Shown here piece by piece: positions 41,838 through 55,040 of a stretch of 64,000 nucleotides of DNA. A program made the translations under genes and the position numbers. Position 1 is the first letter of the stretch; each line of letters starts with the position of its first letter. The DNA comes from Xestospongia bergquistia (Eukaryota; Porifera; Demospongiae; Haplosclerida; Petrosiidae): the NCBI GenBank assembly GCA_963965975.1, contig OZ014419.1:248001-312000 (forward strand), written 5' to 3'. The notes below the pieces were generated by a model. It saw only the letters and a list, made by a program, of their open reading frames with translations. It had not been told where the DNA came from and did not search any database.

Positions 41838-43879
41838 TATTAAAATAAATATAAAAACAATACATTCTTACCATAGTAAGAAAATTGCTCATAAGGTACA
41901 TTTTCAAAATTGGCTGTGTTATCACCATTACTGTCACCAGTGCTAGCTGGAACAAGAAAAGGTTGTACCATGTTTTGATCAAGTCCATAAGGATTAGTGA
42001 GATTGTTATAATAAAATGCACCACCACTGCTAAAACGACGACCAGGTACACCAGCAGCAAGAAGAGGTAAGCTACCATTCTAAAGAGGAAGACATTAATA
42101 AAGAACATCAAAATTAAAATAATCACCATTGATACATGTACTGAAAAACCAGTCTCACAATATCCTTCACGTTGTTGGCTAGTAGCAGCACCATTATCTG
42201 AAAAGTGATACTATAATTAGACTGATGATGTAATGTTACTATATTTATTAGCTAGATGATGCTATATATGGTATTAAATGTAGGTAGCTTAGTGACATAC
42301 TGCAAGGTTGGATAACAACAAAGTTGGTCAGATTTCTGCTAGCGTAGACACAGCGACCTCGAGGTTGAGAATTACTAAAGTCAGTATTAACAAATTCCCA
42401 CAGTGGAGCACAAGCCTAAATTTAAGAAACAATAGCATTGGAAATTATTCCTCTCTGTCTCTCTCTCTCTGTCTCTGTCTGTCTCTCTCTCTCTCTTACA
42501 ACAAAGAAACCTTCACTACTGAATACAGTTGCTCCCATTTGTTGTCCATCTTTGTTCTGAATTAAAAGGTACTGTTGGACCTCTCTATGATATTCAGGAA
42601 TATTTCCTACAAAGTCACATATTATAACAGTCCACCATGGTCTATCTCTTACCAACACGATCAAAGAGCATTCCATCTGGAGAGTTAGCATCACCATTGC
42701 CTAGTAGAGCTGAACAATTTCCTGCTGCTAAGTAACACTGATAAACCAATCCAGTACGATTAAACTCCAGTGTCATATTGTAAGGAATGCTACTAATTCC
42801 ACCAGGAAACCGACCTCGAGGAGCTCCAGCTATAATGCTAGATGAACACAATAATATTCAATGACTTGATAAAAGGCAATCACACTTAAAGTAGTAATAC
42901 TTTCTATTATTGTTGTTATTTGGTAAAAATGTTTATTGTTTGAGAATAACTTCACATACAAGCATTAAATAATTTACTCTAAGTGATAAACATTATATTA
43001 TTTCCTACACTTGTTAACAGCTGCATTATAATATGAATGTCATATTTAAATTGAAACACCAACTCAACATGTCACATTTCAACTACAAAGGAATGTGAAT
43101 TTATTGTAATAGGTATGTTAATACTATGATATGGTAAACAGATGTTTACTTACAAATTATCACACACATACCAAATACAGACTACTCAGGCATTGCTGAC
43201 CCTTCACTAAGAGAGGAAGAGTGAAGAGACAAGAGTATATAGGACTTGTACAAACCTTGTAGGTCATAGAAACTCCTCATGCACTTATGAGTTCCTTCTT
43301 TTCACTTAGCGGCTATTTATTGTGAATTGATAATGGCTAGTAAAGTCCCAGAAGCTGTTTGAAACTCTGCAGTACAAGTCGCAAGGCAGCGGTAGTTATA
43401 AAGGAGGGTCTACGCTTCCATTTGCTCTTATAACACATGCTCAGGTCTAAGTATACTCTACCCAAATCTGTATTCCTGTTATATGAATCCTATATGTACT
43501 TGTCCCCAGACCCTTCCTCCCATTGTGAAGGGTCAGGAACACCAGACTACATACAAACACACACACACACACACACAGAGGGGGCCACATTCCATTTCTA
43601 CATTTCACACATAATAGGTGTTATTTAGATATATATTATAATTACTTACACTGTCTTGTTAAAAATATCCTCTAATGACATACCACTAGAATCAGTGAAG
43701 AACTGATGAGCAGTGACCGAGTAACCAAAATGATCATCTAATGTGCCATCATTAATCTTAGCAGGCGATATCTTAGCTATAGGTTTGAGAACATCGATAC
43801 TTTCCAAACCTTGACATCGACAGATACAAACTAATGTACTCAGTACTATCCAAGTCGTGAGGAGGCTAAGGCTGTCCAT
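38068..43879 (-). CDS. Integrin alpha subunit, copy 1 (no I domain)
   Basis: Multi-exon minus-strand gene, exon 1 43879-43650 with a signal peptide (MDSLSLLTTWIVLSTLVCICRC) and the first propeller strand (DDHFGYSVTAHQFF). An 812-base intron holding a MITE-like repeat precedes exon 2 (42837-42653). FG-GAP repeats carry three Ca-binding loops: DLNGDGLDD, DLNNDGFED, DVDQNTYRD. No I domain lies between blades 2 and 3. Thigh and calf follow, with basic sites RRRRQ and RSRRQ (near 38890-38925) that furin could cut into heavy and light chains. A TM helix (VVVAPIIAAAIFVLIVGIAL) leads to GFFQRKKHGK; GFFKR is usual. The tail is proline-rich with an NPF motif (AENPFGNAPGGGAP, PIPQPIPPP) and ends EFEASKL. 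It should pair with a beta subunit at the cell surface. Confidence 0.95.
38264..38332. repeat. GA-rich simple repeat in integrin alpha 1 intron
   Basis: Imperfect GA/GAGA sequence in the intron between the TM exon and the cytoplasmic-tail exon of integrin alpha 1; on the gene strand it is a pyrimidine tract. Confidence 0.85.
39573..39604. repeat. (GA)n run in integrin alpha 1 intron
   Basis: Short GA run within a leg-region intron of integrin alpha 1. Confidence 0.85.
40943..41078. repeat. GA-rich repeat in integrin alpha 1 propeller intron
   Basis: Imperfect GAGAGA and GAAAGAAATAT units fill the intron between two FG-GAP exons. The matching intron of integrin alpha 2 (47224-47315) has a related but rearranged array including a GT run. 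Confidence 0.85.
41800..41836. repeat. (GT)n(GA)n microsatellite in integrin alpha 1 intron
   Basis: GT run joined to a short GA run within an early propeller intron. Confidence 0.85.
42450..42496. repeat. CT-rich run in integrin alpha 1 intron
   Basis: CTCTCTGT-type sequence right beside a minus-strand donor (GTAAGAGAGAG on the gene strand), so here the purine strand follows the 5' splice site. Confidence 0.85.
43178..43552. mobile_element. MITE-like inverted-repeat element in integrin alpha 1 intron 1
   Basis: The left end (CTGACCCTTCACTAAGAGAG, 43196-43215) and the reverse complement of the right end (CTGACCCTTCACAATGGGAG, from 43535 downward) match well, and a weaker match extends outward. 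The 375-base span has no coding frame and is less AT-rich than the rest of the intron. This fits a non-autonomous DNA transposon; target-site duplications were not clear. Confidence 0.5.
43556..43578. repeat. (CA)n microsatellite in integrin alpha 1 intron 1
   Basis: CA run just outside the right end of the MITE-like element. Confidence 0.85.
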
Positions 43880-44162
43880 TATCGACAGTCAAGTCTATAG
43901 ATTCCTTTCTTCGAGTTTACTACTTCCTGGATGTGGTATCATTCATTGCTAGTTATTAAAACAAATTTATTAATACAATTTGGCTCCTCCCACACCATAA
44001 CTTTTAATTTCAAGCCCCTCCTTTATTTATTAATAACTGTTTATAAAAATTCTACAAAATCACTAAAGGGACAAAAATAAAATATTGATTAATGAGTTTT
44101 GAGATAAGAAAAATACATTTCATGTGAAGCTACTGCTTTTAAATTTACTTAGAAAAGAGGTC

Positions 44163-45176
44163 TCAAATGGTGCTCTCTTCCGGAGCACTAGGGACTTTCT
44201 CAGTAATAGTTTCTGTATTATCAGATGGGGACACTTTAAAGGTATCAAGAGGCATCTCTTTAGTACTCTGAGGTTCCTCTTTAAAAACCTGAGGTCTTTC
44301 TTTGGTATCATCTTTTGTATCTATATCAACAAGAGCTGGTACATAAGTATCATCATAAGGGTCGGCATTCTCCTCTTCTTCTTTTTTAATCTGCTTTCTT
44401 CGGAAAAATCCAAGCTACACAAATATACAAGATTGCCATGGTAACAGCCAATTAGTGCTGATCATCAAACATACAAAGTAGAGAACAATGGCAATTAGAA
44501 TAATAAAGAAAATGGCCACCAGGACGCACACTACGATGATTATAATATTAAGAATACTCAGAACATCACCAGATCCAGTGTCTGGTGTTTTAGTAAGTGT
44601 TAGAGTCACCTAAAAAAAGAAGTTTATCTTTATGATGACACACTCAAACAGATGGCAACAGATATTGATCAAATAAACTCTAACATTAGCTTTATTGATT
44701 GAACCAGCAGAGTTAGTAAAACCATCAGTAACTTCTGCAGTGACAAATGCTCTAAAGATAAAAGTGTCAATTTTCCCCTAAAAGTTATAATAACAACATT
44801 TGTATATAAAATACAGCTGTACTTACATTGTAGAAACGCTCATCAATATAGCCAGTAACTATATACGATACTGAGTCAATTCCTAAATCTTTAACATCAC
44901 AGGATACCTTAAGGCATTGATCACGATTAGTCAGACAATCCTAACAGAAGATGATCACATTACATACAATATTATAGAGAACATACTAAATTGTATGAAG
45001 TGTCTTGTCGTTTCTTCCGACTTAAAGAGCTTCTTATCAATCTATCACTGAAACTTCTTTTCTTCCTTCTGGCAGTGGAATCCGTTAAGAAATTATCAGG
45101 ATTGAGTGAAGATGTGTTACATCTCAAATTTGATTGGTTAGTAGGAGTTTGAACACTCTATATATATAGATAGATA

Positions 45177-45269
<93 letters not shown>

Positions 45270-47283
45270 TACTTACTAATGATGCTGGATAATAATAATA
45301 GTAAGTTTCTTCCGGGCCACGAGCAGGAATATATAAATCAAGGAGTCCATTAAATTTAGATTTTCCCTTATTTTGAAGAGTGACTTGCATATTAACTCTT
45401 CCACCCAAATTACTGGCTAAGTTGTCAAGATTACGTTCAATGCCAGTATATATGAAAGAACCATTTAAAACATTGGTGTATAAACTAAATTGAAAATAAT
45501 ATAATATTATGTACAAGTACCTGAAATGGAGCAATCTGATTGGTCAGTTAAGACATAGCATGGTACAATATAATATGTACAGAGACTTACACAATTACTT
45601 CAAAATTTGATACAGCAGCAAACACAATGTTAGCTGTAACTTCATTATTTTCTAAGGTAGAACTGTTCTCTTTATTATGTTGTTGTTCAATAATTCTAAA
45701 TGCAATAGGCAGAGCCAAAGTTCCTTCATTGCCAACTAATTTTGCTGTGTTGCCCATCAAACGAAGGGTGATTTGCTTTGGAGCATCCAAATTGGATATC
45801 GTTGACGGGATATTACATGTATAATTTTGATATGTTGTATTATTGACAGTTGTGTAAGTGCAACTGATAACATTCTATTGATAAAGAGAAGTATATCAAT
45901 GATTTACTAAAGAGACACACTAACCAAAGAAATGTCTACCACTTGACGAAATGTCAAATAGTCTGTATTCACAACAAATGTAATATATGATTTGAAGGCA
46001 TCTTCACCAAGATTACTAAGATCAACTCGAATGTCAACTCTAGTAGCATCACCGACTACATAACGATCAGAATATACAGCTGGTGTAGCATCATCTGTCC
46101 TATTAATAAAATGGGTGTTGTGAAAGAGGTGTGGTTTACATGTATACTAACTTGTAGTCAATACTAGTGACAACTAGGGTAAGATCAGCAATACAATTAT
46201 TATCATCACCACATGGTAAGACAATAGAGATATTATAAGGTTTAGAGGGTGTGGCATCAATGATAGGAGAGTCTGACAAATCAAATGGAACAAATTTCGT
46301 ATTGACACTAGAATTATCTCGTGGTATCTGTAATAGTTCCACCATCAAATAAAAATCATTAACATCAAGGACAGTGGTATTCTAAGAGAAAAACAACATA
46401 GTTTGATATATTTTATTATCAAATTTTACTTTGACATAAGCTGTGACATTATTGCATGTTAGCTGATTAGGACCAGGAAATGTGATAGACCTTATAATAG
46501 AATTTGTAGTCAAAGAAGGATCAAAAAACAGACGATTTTGTTGATTAGTTTCTATCACTTCTTCTAGTTTATATGTAGTACCTGAGTAAGTGAGATTATT
46601 AATGATGTTAATAGTGAGTGAGATTATTAATGATGTTAATAGTGAGTGAATGGACTTACTAAATCCTGACTCTAAACCTCTGCCTCGATATTGTGTACAC
46701 ACAGTTACAACAAAACTAATTATAATAATAAAGTTATATAATATTATTATTTAGTTTACCATGTAATGGGGTTATCATTTGGGTCCCTGCAATTATAATC
46801 ATCAAGTCTAATTGGATCACTAGGAGCTGTAATAGTGATATCGGCAACAGCTACTGGTATTGAACGAAGAACAAACACAGTCTGAGACTCATATGCACCA
46901 ACTACGATATCTGACCAATCAAAGTAACATTGTGCGAATAGAATATCTCTTTTAAATACCTCTATATGTATTTTGGTCAACATCTGTAGTACCAGAGAGA
47001 GAAAATCCAAAAGTACTTACAGATGTAAGGTTGGTGACTTGATCTGCTATTTTAGACCCTTCAATTCGCTGTAAACACAACAATGACACATTACAATAAT
47101 TCTTGCTATATTTCTACCTGTTGAAATGTTGTATTAATAATAGAACCCATGTCATCCATTTGTTGACCATGATAGATATAGATGACACCACTATCTTCAT
47201 AAGGTGCGCTAATAGCAACATCTAAGAGAAAGAAATATTAGAGAGAGAGAGAAAGAAATATGAGAGAGAGAGAGAAAGAAATA

Positions 47284-47314
<31 letters not shown>

Positions 47315-49571
47315 CCTTCAAATCCATCATTGTTCAAGTCACCAAGATTAACTACAGATATACCAAAACGACCTCCATTGACATTACCAGTAATTATAGT
47401 ACTCTCATTAAGGTTTCCCTCATCCTACAAAAGGAACATTATTATCATATGTCACCAACAAACCACGCCTACATTAAGAAAGACATAAACTCGTCCAAGT
47501 TCTGGTGTTATTGTATCCCAATAAAATGGTGCACCCACTACAATATCATCCCATCTATAAGTGGGAGGAGCTATAATAATTGACGTTAATTAGTAGAACT
47601 TACCCATCTCCATTCAAGTCAACAGCTGCAACACTGTATCCAAAGTATTCTCCAATCTATAAAATATTAAATGATGGACTACATCATCATCAAGTACCTG
47701 CTTTCCTTCAATAAATAAGTCAGGTTCTTCTGTGACATCAGTAACCACAGCAACCTATAATTAATAAAACTACAATCGGGTCTATAATGAGGAGGTCTTA
47801 CTCGACCAGCTGCACTATTCTGATCAGCATAACGAGGAACAGACACAATGTAATCTGAGAAGGTATGTAAGTTAATATATCAAGTGTTTAATATTATCAT
47901 ACCTTTACTATTGTTATTAGTTATAAATCCACTGGTAATGAAGTATCCTAGAAATTATGACTGATAATATACCATCCTCATTTCATAACCATTCATCCAT
48001 CCATCCATCCATCTTTCATGTACCATAATATTCATCAGGTCCGTCAAATATTGATGATGAATCCTTTTTTACTGGCGCAGCAGAAGAATTACTTCCTTGA
48101 TAATAGTACACTTCACCAAATTTACTTAAACTAGGAACACCAATACCAATGACTGGTTCAAACCCATTCTAAAAATATTTAACTACTAATTACTAATTAA
48201 CAGGGTCTACCTCATTGACCTTAATATGTCCTCCTACACCTCCACTGCAGAATTTTTTAGCAGAATCTGGTATATAATATTAATATTATTATTAGTCTAA
48301 TAAGAAATGTACCACACGGTCTCAAGAGGTTAAAGTTCATAAGAGATCGATTTGAATAGACACATCGTCCCTCAGGATATTTTTCATTCGCATCCTCATT
48401 TGTCCATAATGGAGCACAAGCCTAATAGATATGATAAATTGACTTGTAAAGTATTGTAATATACAGTCAACTAACAATAAAATATTCACCACTACTGTAT
48501 AAAAGAGCACCCATTGCTTGCATATCTTTAATTCCCTGTAAATTACAATGATGATAATTACCTATTAGAAAAGAAAAAAAACAAAAATTAATATTGAATA
48601 AGGTTTTGTTGATATTGGCTATCAAGCAATGTCTTATTAATTTGTCTATTTCTTTTGTCTGTCCAACCTTCATAACTTTGAACTTACCAATTCGATCAAA
48701 AAGGAGTCCATCATTAGATGCAGGATCACGATTGCCTAGTAGACCATCACATTCATTGATACCAATGGAGCATTGATAAACGAGCCCAGTTGTGATATTT
48801 TCAAGGCATATATCAATCTCTTCCGGTGTAAAATTCATTAAGATTGTCTCATTAAGAGTACATGTACTATTTTGACATGCTCTCCAATCTGGTTCTAGGT
48901 CTGTACCACCTGGGAATTTTCCATGAGGAGCACCAACAATTACCCTATCAAATGAACATACTTATTACATATTTGAGTAATTTACAGTTGTACATTTACT
49001 TGGCTAACCCACAACTATTCATATACACAAGTGGGCTGGTGAGGTAATTGTCCTTACTCTAACAAAGATGTTTACAATAATAATGATATATTGTTTACTT
49101 AAATATCGGTAAACGGCTTACTATTAAATGATTTATAAAAAGCTAAAAAAACTGTTATTAATGATATGATTATGTATGTATAGATAATATATATGTATTA
49201 TGTAATAATAAAAACATAATATCATAATAAATACAATTACCTAATATTAGCTTTTACTACAAAGAGTAGTGCCCTTGTTAAAATAATAGTGGCATGATGT
49301 AGCATGTCTTAATAGTTATTTATTATTTTGTAATTACTTACACTGTCTTGTTAAAAATGTCCTCTAATGACAAACCACTAGAATTAGTGAAGAACTGGTG
49401 AGCAGTAACCGAGTAACCAAAATGATCATCTAATATGTCGTCATTAATCTTGGCAGGCGATATCTTAGCTATAGGTTTGAGAACATCGATACTTTCCAAT
49501 CCTTGACAATTAGATATTAACACACAACAGAGACACAGTAATAACTGCAGCGCTCGAATAGACGCCATCAC
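44163..49571 (-). CDS. Integrin alpha subunit, copy 2 (no I domain)
   Basis: Minus-strand gene starting MMASIRALQLLLCLCCVLIS (signal peptide) at 49571 and ending ESTI-stop at 44163. The first exon after the signal peptide is nearly the same as that of copy 1 (GLESIDVLKPIAKISPAKIN). The propeller has DLNGDGWDD, DLNNDGFED and DVDQNTYRD Ca loops and no I domain. The last two FG-GAP repeats match copy 1 almost base for base, introns included. The calf region has basic sites RRKKRS and SRKKRQ near 45000-45090. TM: IIIIVVCVLVAIFFIILIAI, then GFFRRKQIKKEEEE with a long acidic tail holding DPYDDTYVP. A (GA)n intron run of about 85 bases lies at 45182-45267. Middle blades differ clearly from copy 1, so ligand choice may differ. 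Confidence 0.95.
45179..45267. repeat. (GA)44 microsatellite in integrin alpha 2 intron
   Basis: About 88 bases of pure GA in a short intron of the calf region; on the gene strand it is a CT tract before the acceptor TATATATAG. Confidence 0.95.
46591..46646. repeat. 28-bp tandem duplication in integrin alpha 2 intron
   Basis: Two perfect copies of TGAGATTATTAATGATGTTA plus AATAGTGAG. Integrin alpha 1 has a single copy at the matching place (near 40333-40360). Confidence 0.85.
47224..47315. repeat. GA/GT simple repeat in integrin alpha 2 propeller intron
   Basis: GAGAGAAAGAAATAT units with an internal GT run, matching the intron at 40943-41078 in integrin alpha 1. Confidence 0.85.
47995..48014. 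repeat. (ATCC)n microsatellite in integrin alpha 2 intron
   Basis: Five CATC/ATCC tetranucleotides within a short intron. Confidence 0.8.
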
Positions 49572-49898
49572 AAAACTTCTCCTTAACTACAGATATTAAT
49601 ATTAATAAAACTCAAACAAGAAGACTTAGCTATTTAATTTATTATTAACTACTCATCAGGAAGTTCATCATCGTTGTTCCCGGAAACGTGTTTACTAACA
49701 AAGTACACTCAACACAATAGAGGAGGTCATTATGAAGTCATTTAAAGAAAGGAACAATTTATTTTTAACGTCTTGTGTGTGCAAAATTAAAATTTTTAAA
49801 AGCTGATATCCATTATAATATAAATACTTATAATTATATATATACTAGTAGATCTGTCTCTATGACGACAGTTTGAATGACATAATTGTAAATAAAAT
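49572..49898. other. Tandem intergenic region, integrin alpha 3 to alpha 2
   Basis: 327 bases between the stop of alpha 3 and the start of alpha 2, both minus-strand. It must hold the alpha 2 promoter and the alpha 3 3' UTR; no specific element was recognised. Confidence 0.5.
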
Positions 49899-52800
49899 TT
49901 ATGTTTCCACAGGAGCTTCTCCTCCTTGTTGCTCTTCCAAAAATTGAGCAGTTAGTTCATCCTTCTTTTGCTTGTGCTTACGTTTGAAGAAACCGACCTA
50001 TATAAGTATTACCAATAAATAGGTGTGGCCACACATGGTGCCTCCACCACTACTTACAAAGTAAAGGATAACACCTAACACAGTAAAAAATATAAGTGCT
50101 AAAACAATTGGGACAATAATCATCCATGCTTCAACATCAACTTTAGTATCTCCATCTCTAGTCCGTGGAGCTGATGTTATAGCTCTGACTTGTGCCTGTT
50201 CATTGAAAAATAAAAATAACTAAAATAAAGTCTGTGTGACATACACTTGTTTCATCAGAGAGATGGTTAGTTGGTTGGGTAATAAAAGAAGAGTTGACAA
50301 TGGTCACATTAGCATATGTTATAAAGGTGAACCTATCCACACGTGACTAAAATAATATATAAAGGGATTAAGTCTATAATAAAAACCACTTTACTTCGAA
50401 ATATCTCTCATCAAGATGGGAAACAATGCCTATTTGAGCACTACCACCTTGTGGCAACTGAAGAATGTTGCATACAATTTGAACACACTGTGTTTGATCC
50501 GACCTACAATCCTGTTAATAACATGAACATTATCATGTGATTCTGAAAAAAATTCTAACTTACAATTGTTATATCTTGAACATTAGTACCTCCTCCTCCT
50601 CCAGAACTGGATTGTCTTTTTTGTAGTTTAAGTCCCTCATCTGTTGTATCCAAACTAAAGAAAATAGATATATTATGAATGAAATAATTAATAAATAAAA
50701 CATTCATACTTTCTTCTTTTTCTTTTTCCTTGTCCTCCCGTCAATTGTTCATCTCCATTATTAATTGGAGATTGATCTAGACCAAGTGGATTAATATACA
50801 TATTAGCACATGTGACAGCTGAAGTGGATGATACCTATTAACAACAAGGGATAACAATAATAATAATAAAGATGAAGGAGGAACGCACCGTTATGCGAAA
50901 TGGATATAGGTAATATAAGTCTGATGAATCAGATGGTCGTAGAGGCCAAAGAATAAGCAAACGAGTGTTAGGAACAGTAGTAGGTCCATCATTACGTACC
51001 TAGAGTGAGTGAAAGAGAGAGAGAGAGAAAGAGAGAGAATGCACATGTATGTGTGTGTGTTAATAACTCTTACCACAAACGATACATTAACTTGAGGTCC
51101 TAACTGTGTTACATAAGTCAAGTTAGCAATGTTAGTTGTATTATCATATGATACTTGCTCAGGAGATGTAATACTATAAAAAATATTTCAATATACTAGG
51201 TATTAAGAAATAAACTTACGCTTGATCTAAATACACATCAGCTTGAGCTCTAACAGTAAGAGATTCAGTGTAAGTGTTATCAGAGAGTGTGGTTGGTAGT
51301 TCATCATTGATACTAGTGGCATTGAATTGGAATTGAAAATTGCCTTCAGAGCCATTAATGGAAGTAGTCGGTTGCACTCGAACAGCAATTACCCTCTAGA
51401 AATGTGTTGATCAAGAAGAGTAGATGGAATATATGAACTAACCTGGTTACCACTAGAGAGTGGATTAGCTATTGGACAGGTAAACCTAGTTGTACCAGTT
51501 CCAACAGGTTCAGAATTACAGGATAACAATAACTAAAAACAATAAAGAGATATAATTAAACTGCATAATTGTATTGGTATACAAATACAAACTTACATTA
51601 CGAGGCTCGATACGAACGAAACTAAAATGTACGGTATCCAATAAAAACACAAGTTGAGTTAAAAAGGAATCATCCCCTGCATTAGTCAATCTCATCCATA
51701 TATTGATAGCGGACACAAGACCAGCTGTTAATGTGTTGGTTGTAACACCAGTTGTAGTTCTAAATTACATAATAACATTAACAACGGACTATATTAGTAG
51801 GGACTTACTCATAAGTAACATTGATACGCTCCAAACGCAAGTTAGGAATACAAACTGAACCTTGACAGTCTTTTAATGTTTCCACTTGAATTTCAGTGGT
51901 GCCAGTTGTTGTCACAACAGGAAAATTTAAAAAGTTGCTAGGGTCTGGATTGCCATCTTTATTACTGCTTGTAAATTCTGGACCAGTGACTGAGATCTCA
52001 ATGGGAAAACCACGGAATATATCGACAATACCTCTCTAACAGGTGATATAAATATTTCAATTACTTAAAAGGTTAAATACAAACCTTCACAAAAACTGTC
52101 TCAGTGATGCATTGTTCTTGTCCTTGACTAAATGTACTGACAACCATTTGTTGAGGTTGTTGTTCTGAATTATCGAAAAATACTCTTGAATCCAGGCCCC
52201 GCTCAATATTCTGACGTTCAGCAAATAAAGTAATAGTTAACTCTACACAATCAATAATCATTAATAATCATTAACAAGACAATTTACCTATAGTATCACT
52301 TAATTGATTGTTACTAGGATATGATGCACACACTGTAACATTGAAACTAAATGAAAGAGTATATATTTTAGATCTGTATATAACAGCTGCTCTATGTTCT
52401 TACCAGGGATACATCATGCTATTGTGCGAAAATCTACATGTTGTGTTGCTGTCTGCTTGTACATCAACTACTAAGGGAGCAGCAGTTAGAGTTATAGCAA
52501 CAGGAGCAACTACTCGGGTTCTAAAAATAACAATATTATTTTATTTTATTTTTCTATTTATAAGAACAATTATATGTAAACGCATTATAAATAAATTTTA
52601 TACGAGTACATGAAAGTAGTTACCTCAAAAGAAATACTTGTTGTGATCTGTAAGCTCCAATGACAAGATCTATAGAAGTAATGGCTTTAATATCAAGTCA
52701 ATCTAAATGTATTGACTTACCATTAACACCATTACCATCTACATCAATAGAACTAGCTAATGAAGAACCAAAACTGATAGGTGTGTCTACAGTAAGATTA

Positions 52801-54690
52801 CGAGTGACATCTGAGCCATTAATGATCTATGAGATATCATAAGGAAGTCACATGACTGTCACATGATCACCAATGCATTACTTGTTGTGGGTTTGAAGAA
52901 ATAAAATCAGATCTTGAACCATAATAAATAAAGACTTTTCCAGAACCCTTTCCAAATGGAGCACTAATAGCAACATCTGTGAAAATATGGGTCTGAAGAT
53001 GTCAATGCAAAATGGTTTCCTGTACCTTCTAGGCCATCTCCATTAATATCACCAAGATTAACAATTGCATGACCAAAACGTACATATTCCTCTGACTCTC
53101 CAGAAAGAGTTTTAAACCTTTGGAGACTCCCCTAAAATTAGCGGTAATTACACAGTCAGTCATGGTTCTAGAAGACTTACCCCTAAATTTCTATACACAT
53201 AAACTTGTCCAACTTCTGGTACTCCTCTTACACTGTACATTGGAGCACCCACTAAGAGCTCGTCATATCCATCACCATTTAAATCAACTGTAGCCAAAGA
53301 GAAACCATAATATTCACCAACCTAAACAAAATCGCAAGTATTTTTATAGTTCACTCTACATACCAAACAGTCATACCTGAACACCTTGCAGTTGAACATT
53401 GATAATATCTAAGTTACGATCATTAGATACAATGTTCACCTAAGAGAAAGAACAATTGAAATTACTTGATTGAAAACAGCCTGTACTCACAGCACCAATA
53501 TAATTCCCCCGTCTTGGCACAGATACAACAAAATCTTCTCTGTTTTTATCAACTATATGACCTTTAGTCAGAGAGTAACCTTGCCAATCATTGCTACCCG
53601 TTCCTTCATTTTGACTCATACGATCCACAATACCACTTGAAGAACGACGAAAGAGTACTCCTAATTATAAGAGTATTAGGTTATTATAAAATAATTCATA
53701 ACTTACCTGACCAACTGTAAGAACCAGGCGCACCAACAGCAAAAGCTATATTTCCACCACTGGTTTCTTCCTGTGTAAACAAAATTATCATTAATTTCAT
53801 TTAGTATATATTTTAGTCTAAATAAAACTGAACTTACAGCCAAAGCTACACTGGTCCCAGCTTGACAGTAGCCAAATTGACCTGTACCAGTACTTAAGCC
53901 TGCATAGTAATATTTCACATAATATTGTCAGATACCAATAACTGACCATTACAAGGATCAAATTGCATGAATCCTTGAAGATCTCTGTTTGCTGTGTAAT
54001 AACACTTCCCTCGTACAAGACGAGATGTGCCAGATGAGCCTCTAAAAATATGGCGATGAGCACAAACCTATATTATATACATAGTCAAATAAAATTATAT
54101 ATATACATGTTTTAAATGTCTGACAATAAATTGGTTGTCCTTGCTGTCCATGGCCACACCAAGAAACTGGCCCATTTTCAATTCATCATTACCATTAGCT
54201 ACATAAGAGAACAGACTTAATGGTAGATACGTTCAATAGTTGTAAGTTATAAAATATTATTAATAGCATATACTGACCATCTCTGTCATAGAGTTTCCTG
54301 TCAAGACCATTATTAGTACCATTAAGAGGTACACAATCTCCTTGAGTTATTGGACACAGATACAGAAGTCCAGTATTGTCGACTGCTGTTCCACCAGGTG
54401 CAGTACCATTAGGCGCACTAACTATAATCCTAAAAGTATGCAAATCACATACTATATATTGCGATTTCTTGCGAGATTTACCTTGTCCCCTGCAAGTGCG
54501 AGCTGAAGCTTGACGGCGTCGGGACCTGTGTTCTATGCAACAATACGGTGTAACCAAAGTAAGAATCGTTGTCCAAACCATTAGGTGCCAGACGGACGAT
54601 CGGCTCTGTTGTATCGATTGAGCTTTGAGCTCTTAGCCAGTTGAAACACACTGCAAAGAGGAGCAGTATTATTTTCAAAGTTGACTGCAT
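49899..54690 (-). CDS. Integrin alpha subunit, copy 3 (no I domain)
   Basis: Minus-strand gene from MQSTLKIILLLFAVCFNWLR (signal peptide) at 54690 to PVET-stop at 49899. It is the most divergent of the three alphas. The propeller begins DNDSYFGYTVLLHR; Ca loops read DLNGDGYDE, DINGDGLED and DVDGNGVND, all with good consensus. There is no I domain. Thigh and calf follow; the calf has GKRKRRS and LQKRQSS basic sites (near 50610-50740) beside a glycine run. TM: AWMIIVPIVLALIFFTVLGV, then canonical GFFKRKHKQKKDE and a short tail. Its start faces the first integrin beta gene across 350 bases, so the two are natural candidates for co-expression and pairing (inference). Exons in the leg region are short with introns of 40-100 bases. 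Confidence 0.95.
51016..51060. repeat. GA and GT runs in integrin alpha 3 intron
   Basis: Imperfect GA run followed by a short GT run in a leg-region intron. Confidence 0.8.
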
Positions 54691-55040
54691 TTCTTTGACT
54701 TGTCTGTTGAAAATTACAAAATTCTGTTGTAGACAGCCTTGAACGGTGTCACTATATCGCTAGAGTTGCAGCCTACTGATGACCTTCTTTGGACAAATTC
54801 TTGAATCAGTGCCAAAAATATCGTCACATTCTTTACAGTTTTGAGACTCAAACACTGACGCCATACTGGGTCCAGACAATAGTTTGATAACCGTAACTGT
54901 TCTTTTAAAAGAGTGTAAAATAAACTTCCTCTACGTATCGCGAAGCTAACCGCAGGTGTGACTGTCGGCGTGGCCAACTATAATGGTCAAACCCATAACA
55001 TCCTGTATTGTATACGGTGGTGAGTATTGACGAAGCTATC
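54691..55040. promoter_or_regulatory. Divergent intergenic region, integrin alpha 3 / integrin beta 1
   Basis: 350 bases between the signal-peptide exons of an alpha and a beta integrin gene on opposite strands. The sequence is less AT-rich than the introns and contains several CpGs near 54850-54975. No TATA box was seen. An open frame on the minus strand here (54977-54714) has no family features and is taken as chance. Confidence 0.5.

Noticed and set aside
54714-54977. 87-residue minus-strand open frame between integrin alpha 3 and beta 1
   Set aside because: No family features, no splice context, and it lies in the presumed shared promoter region.
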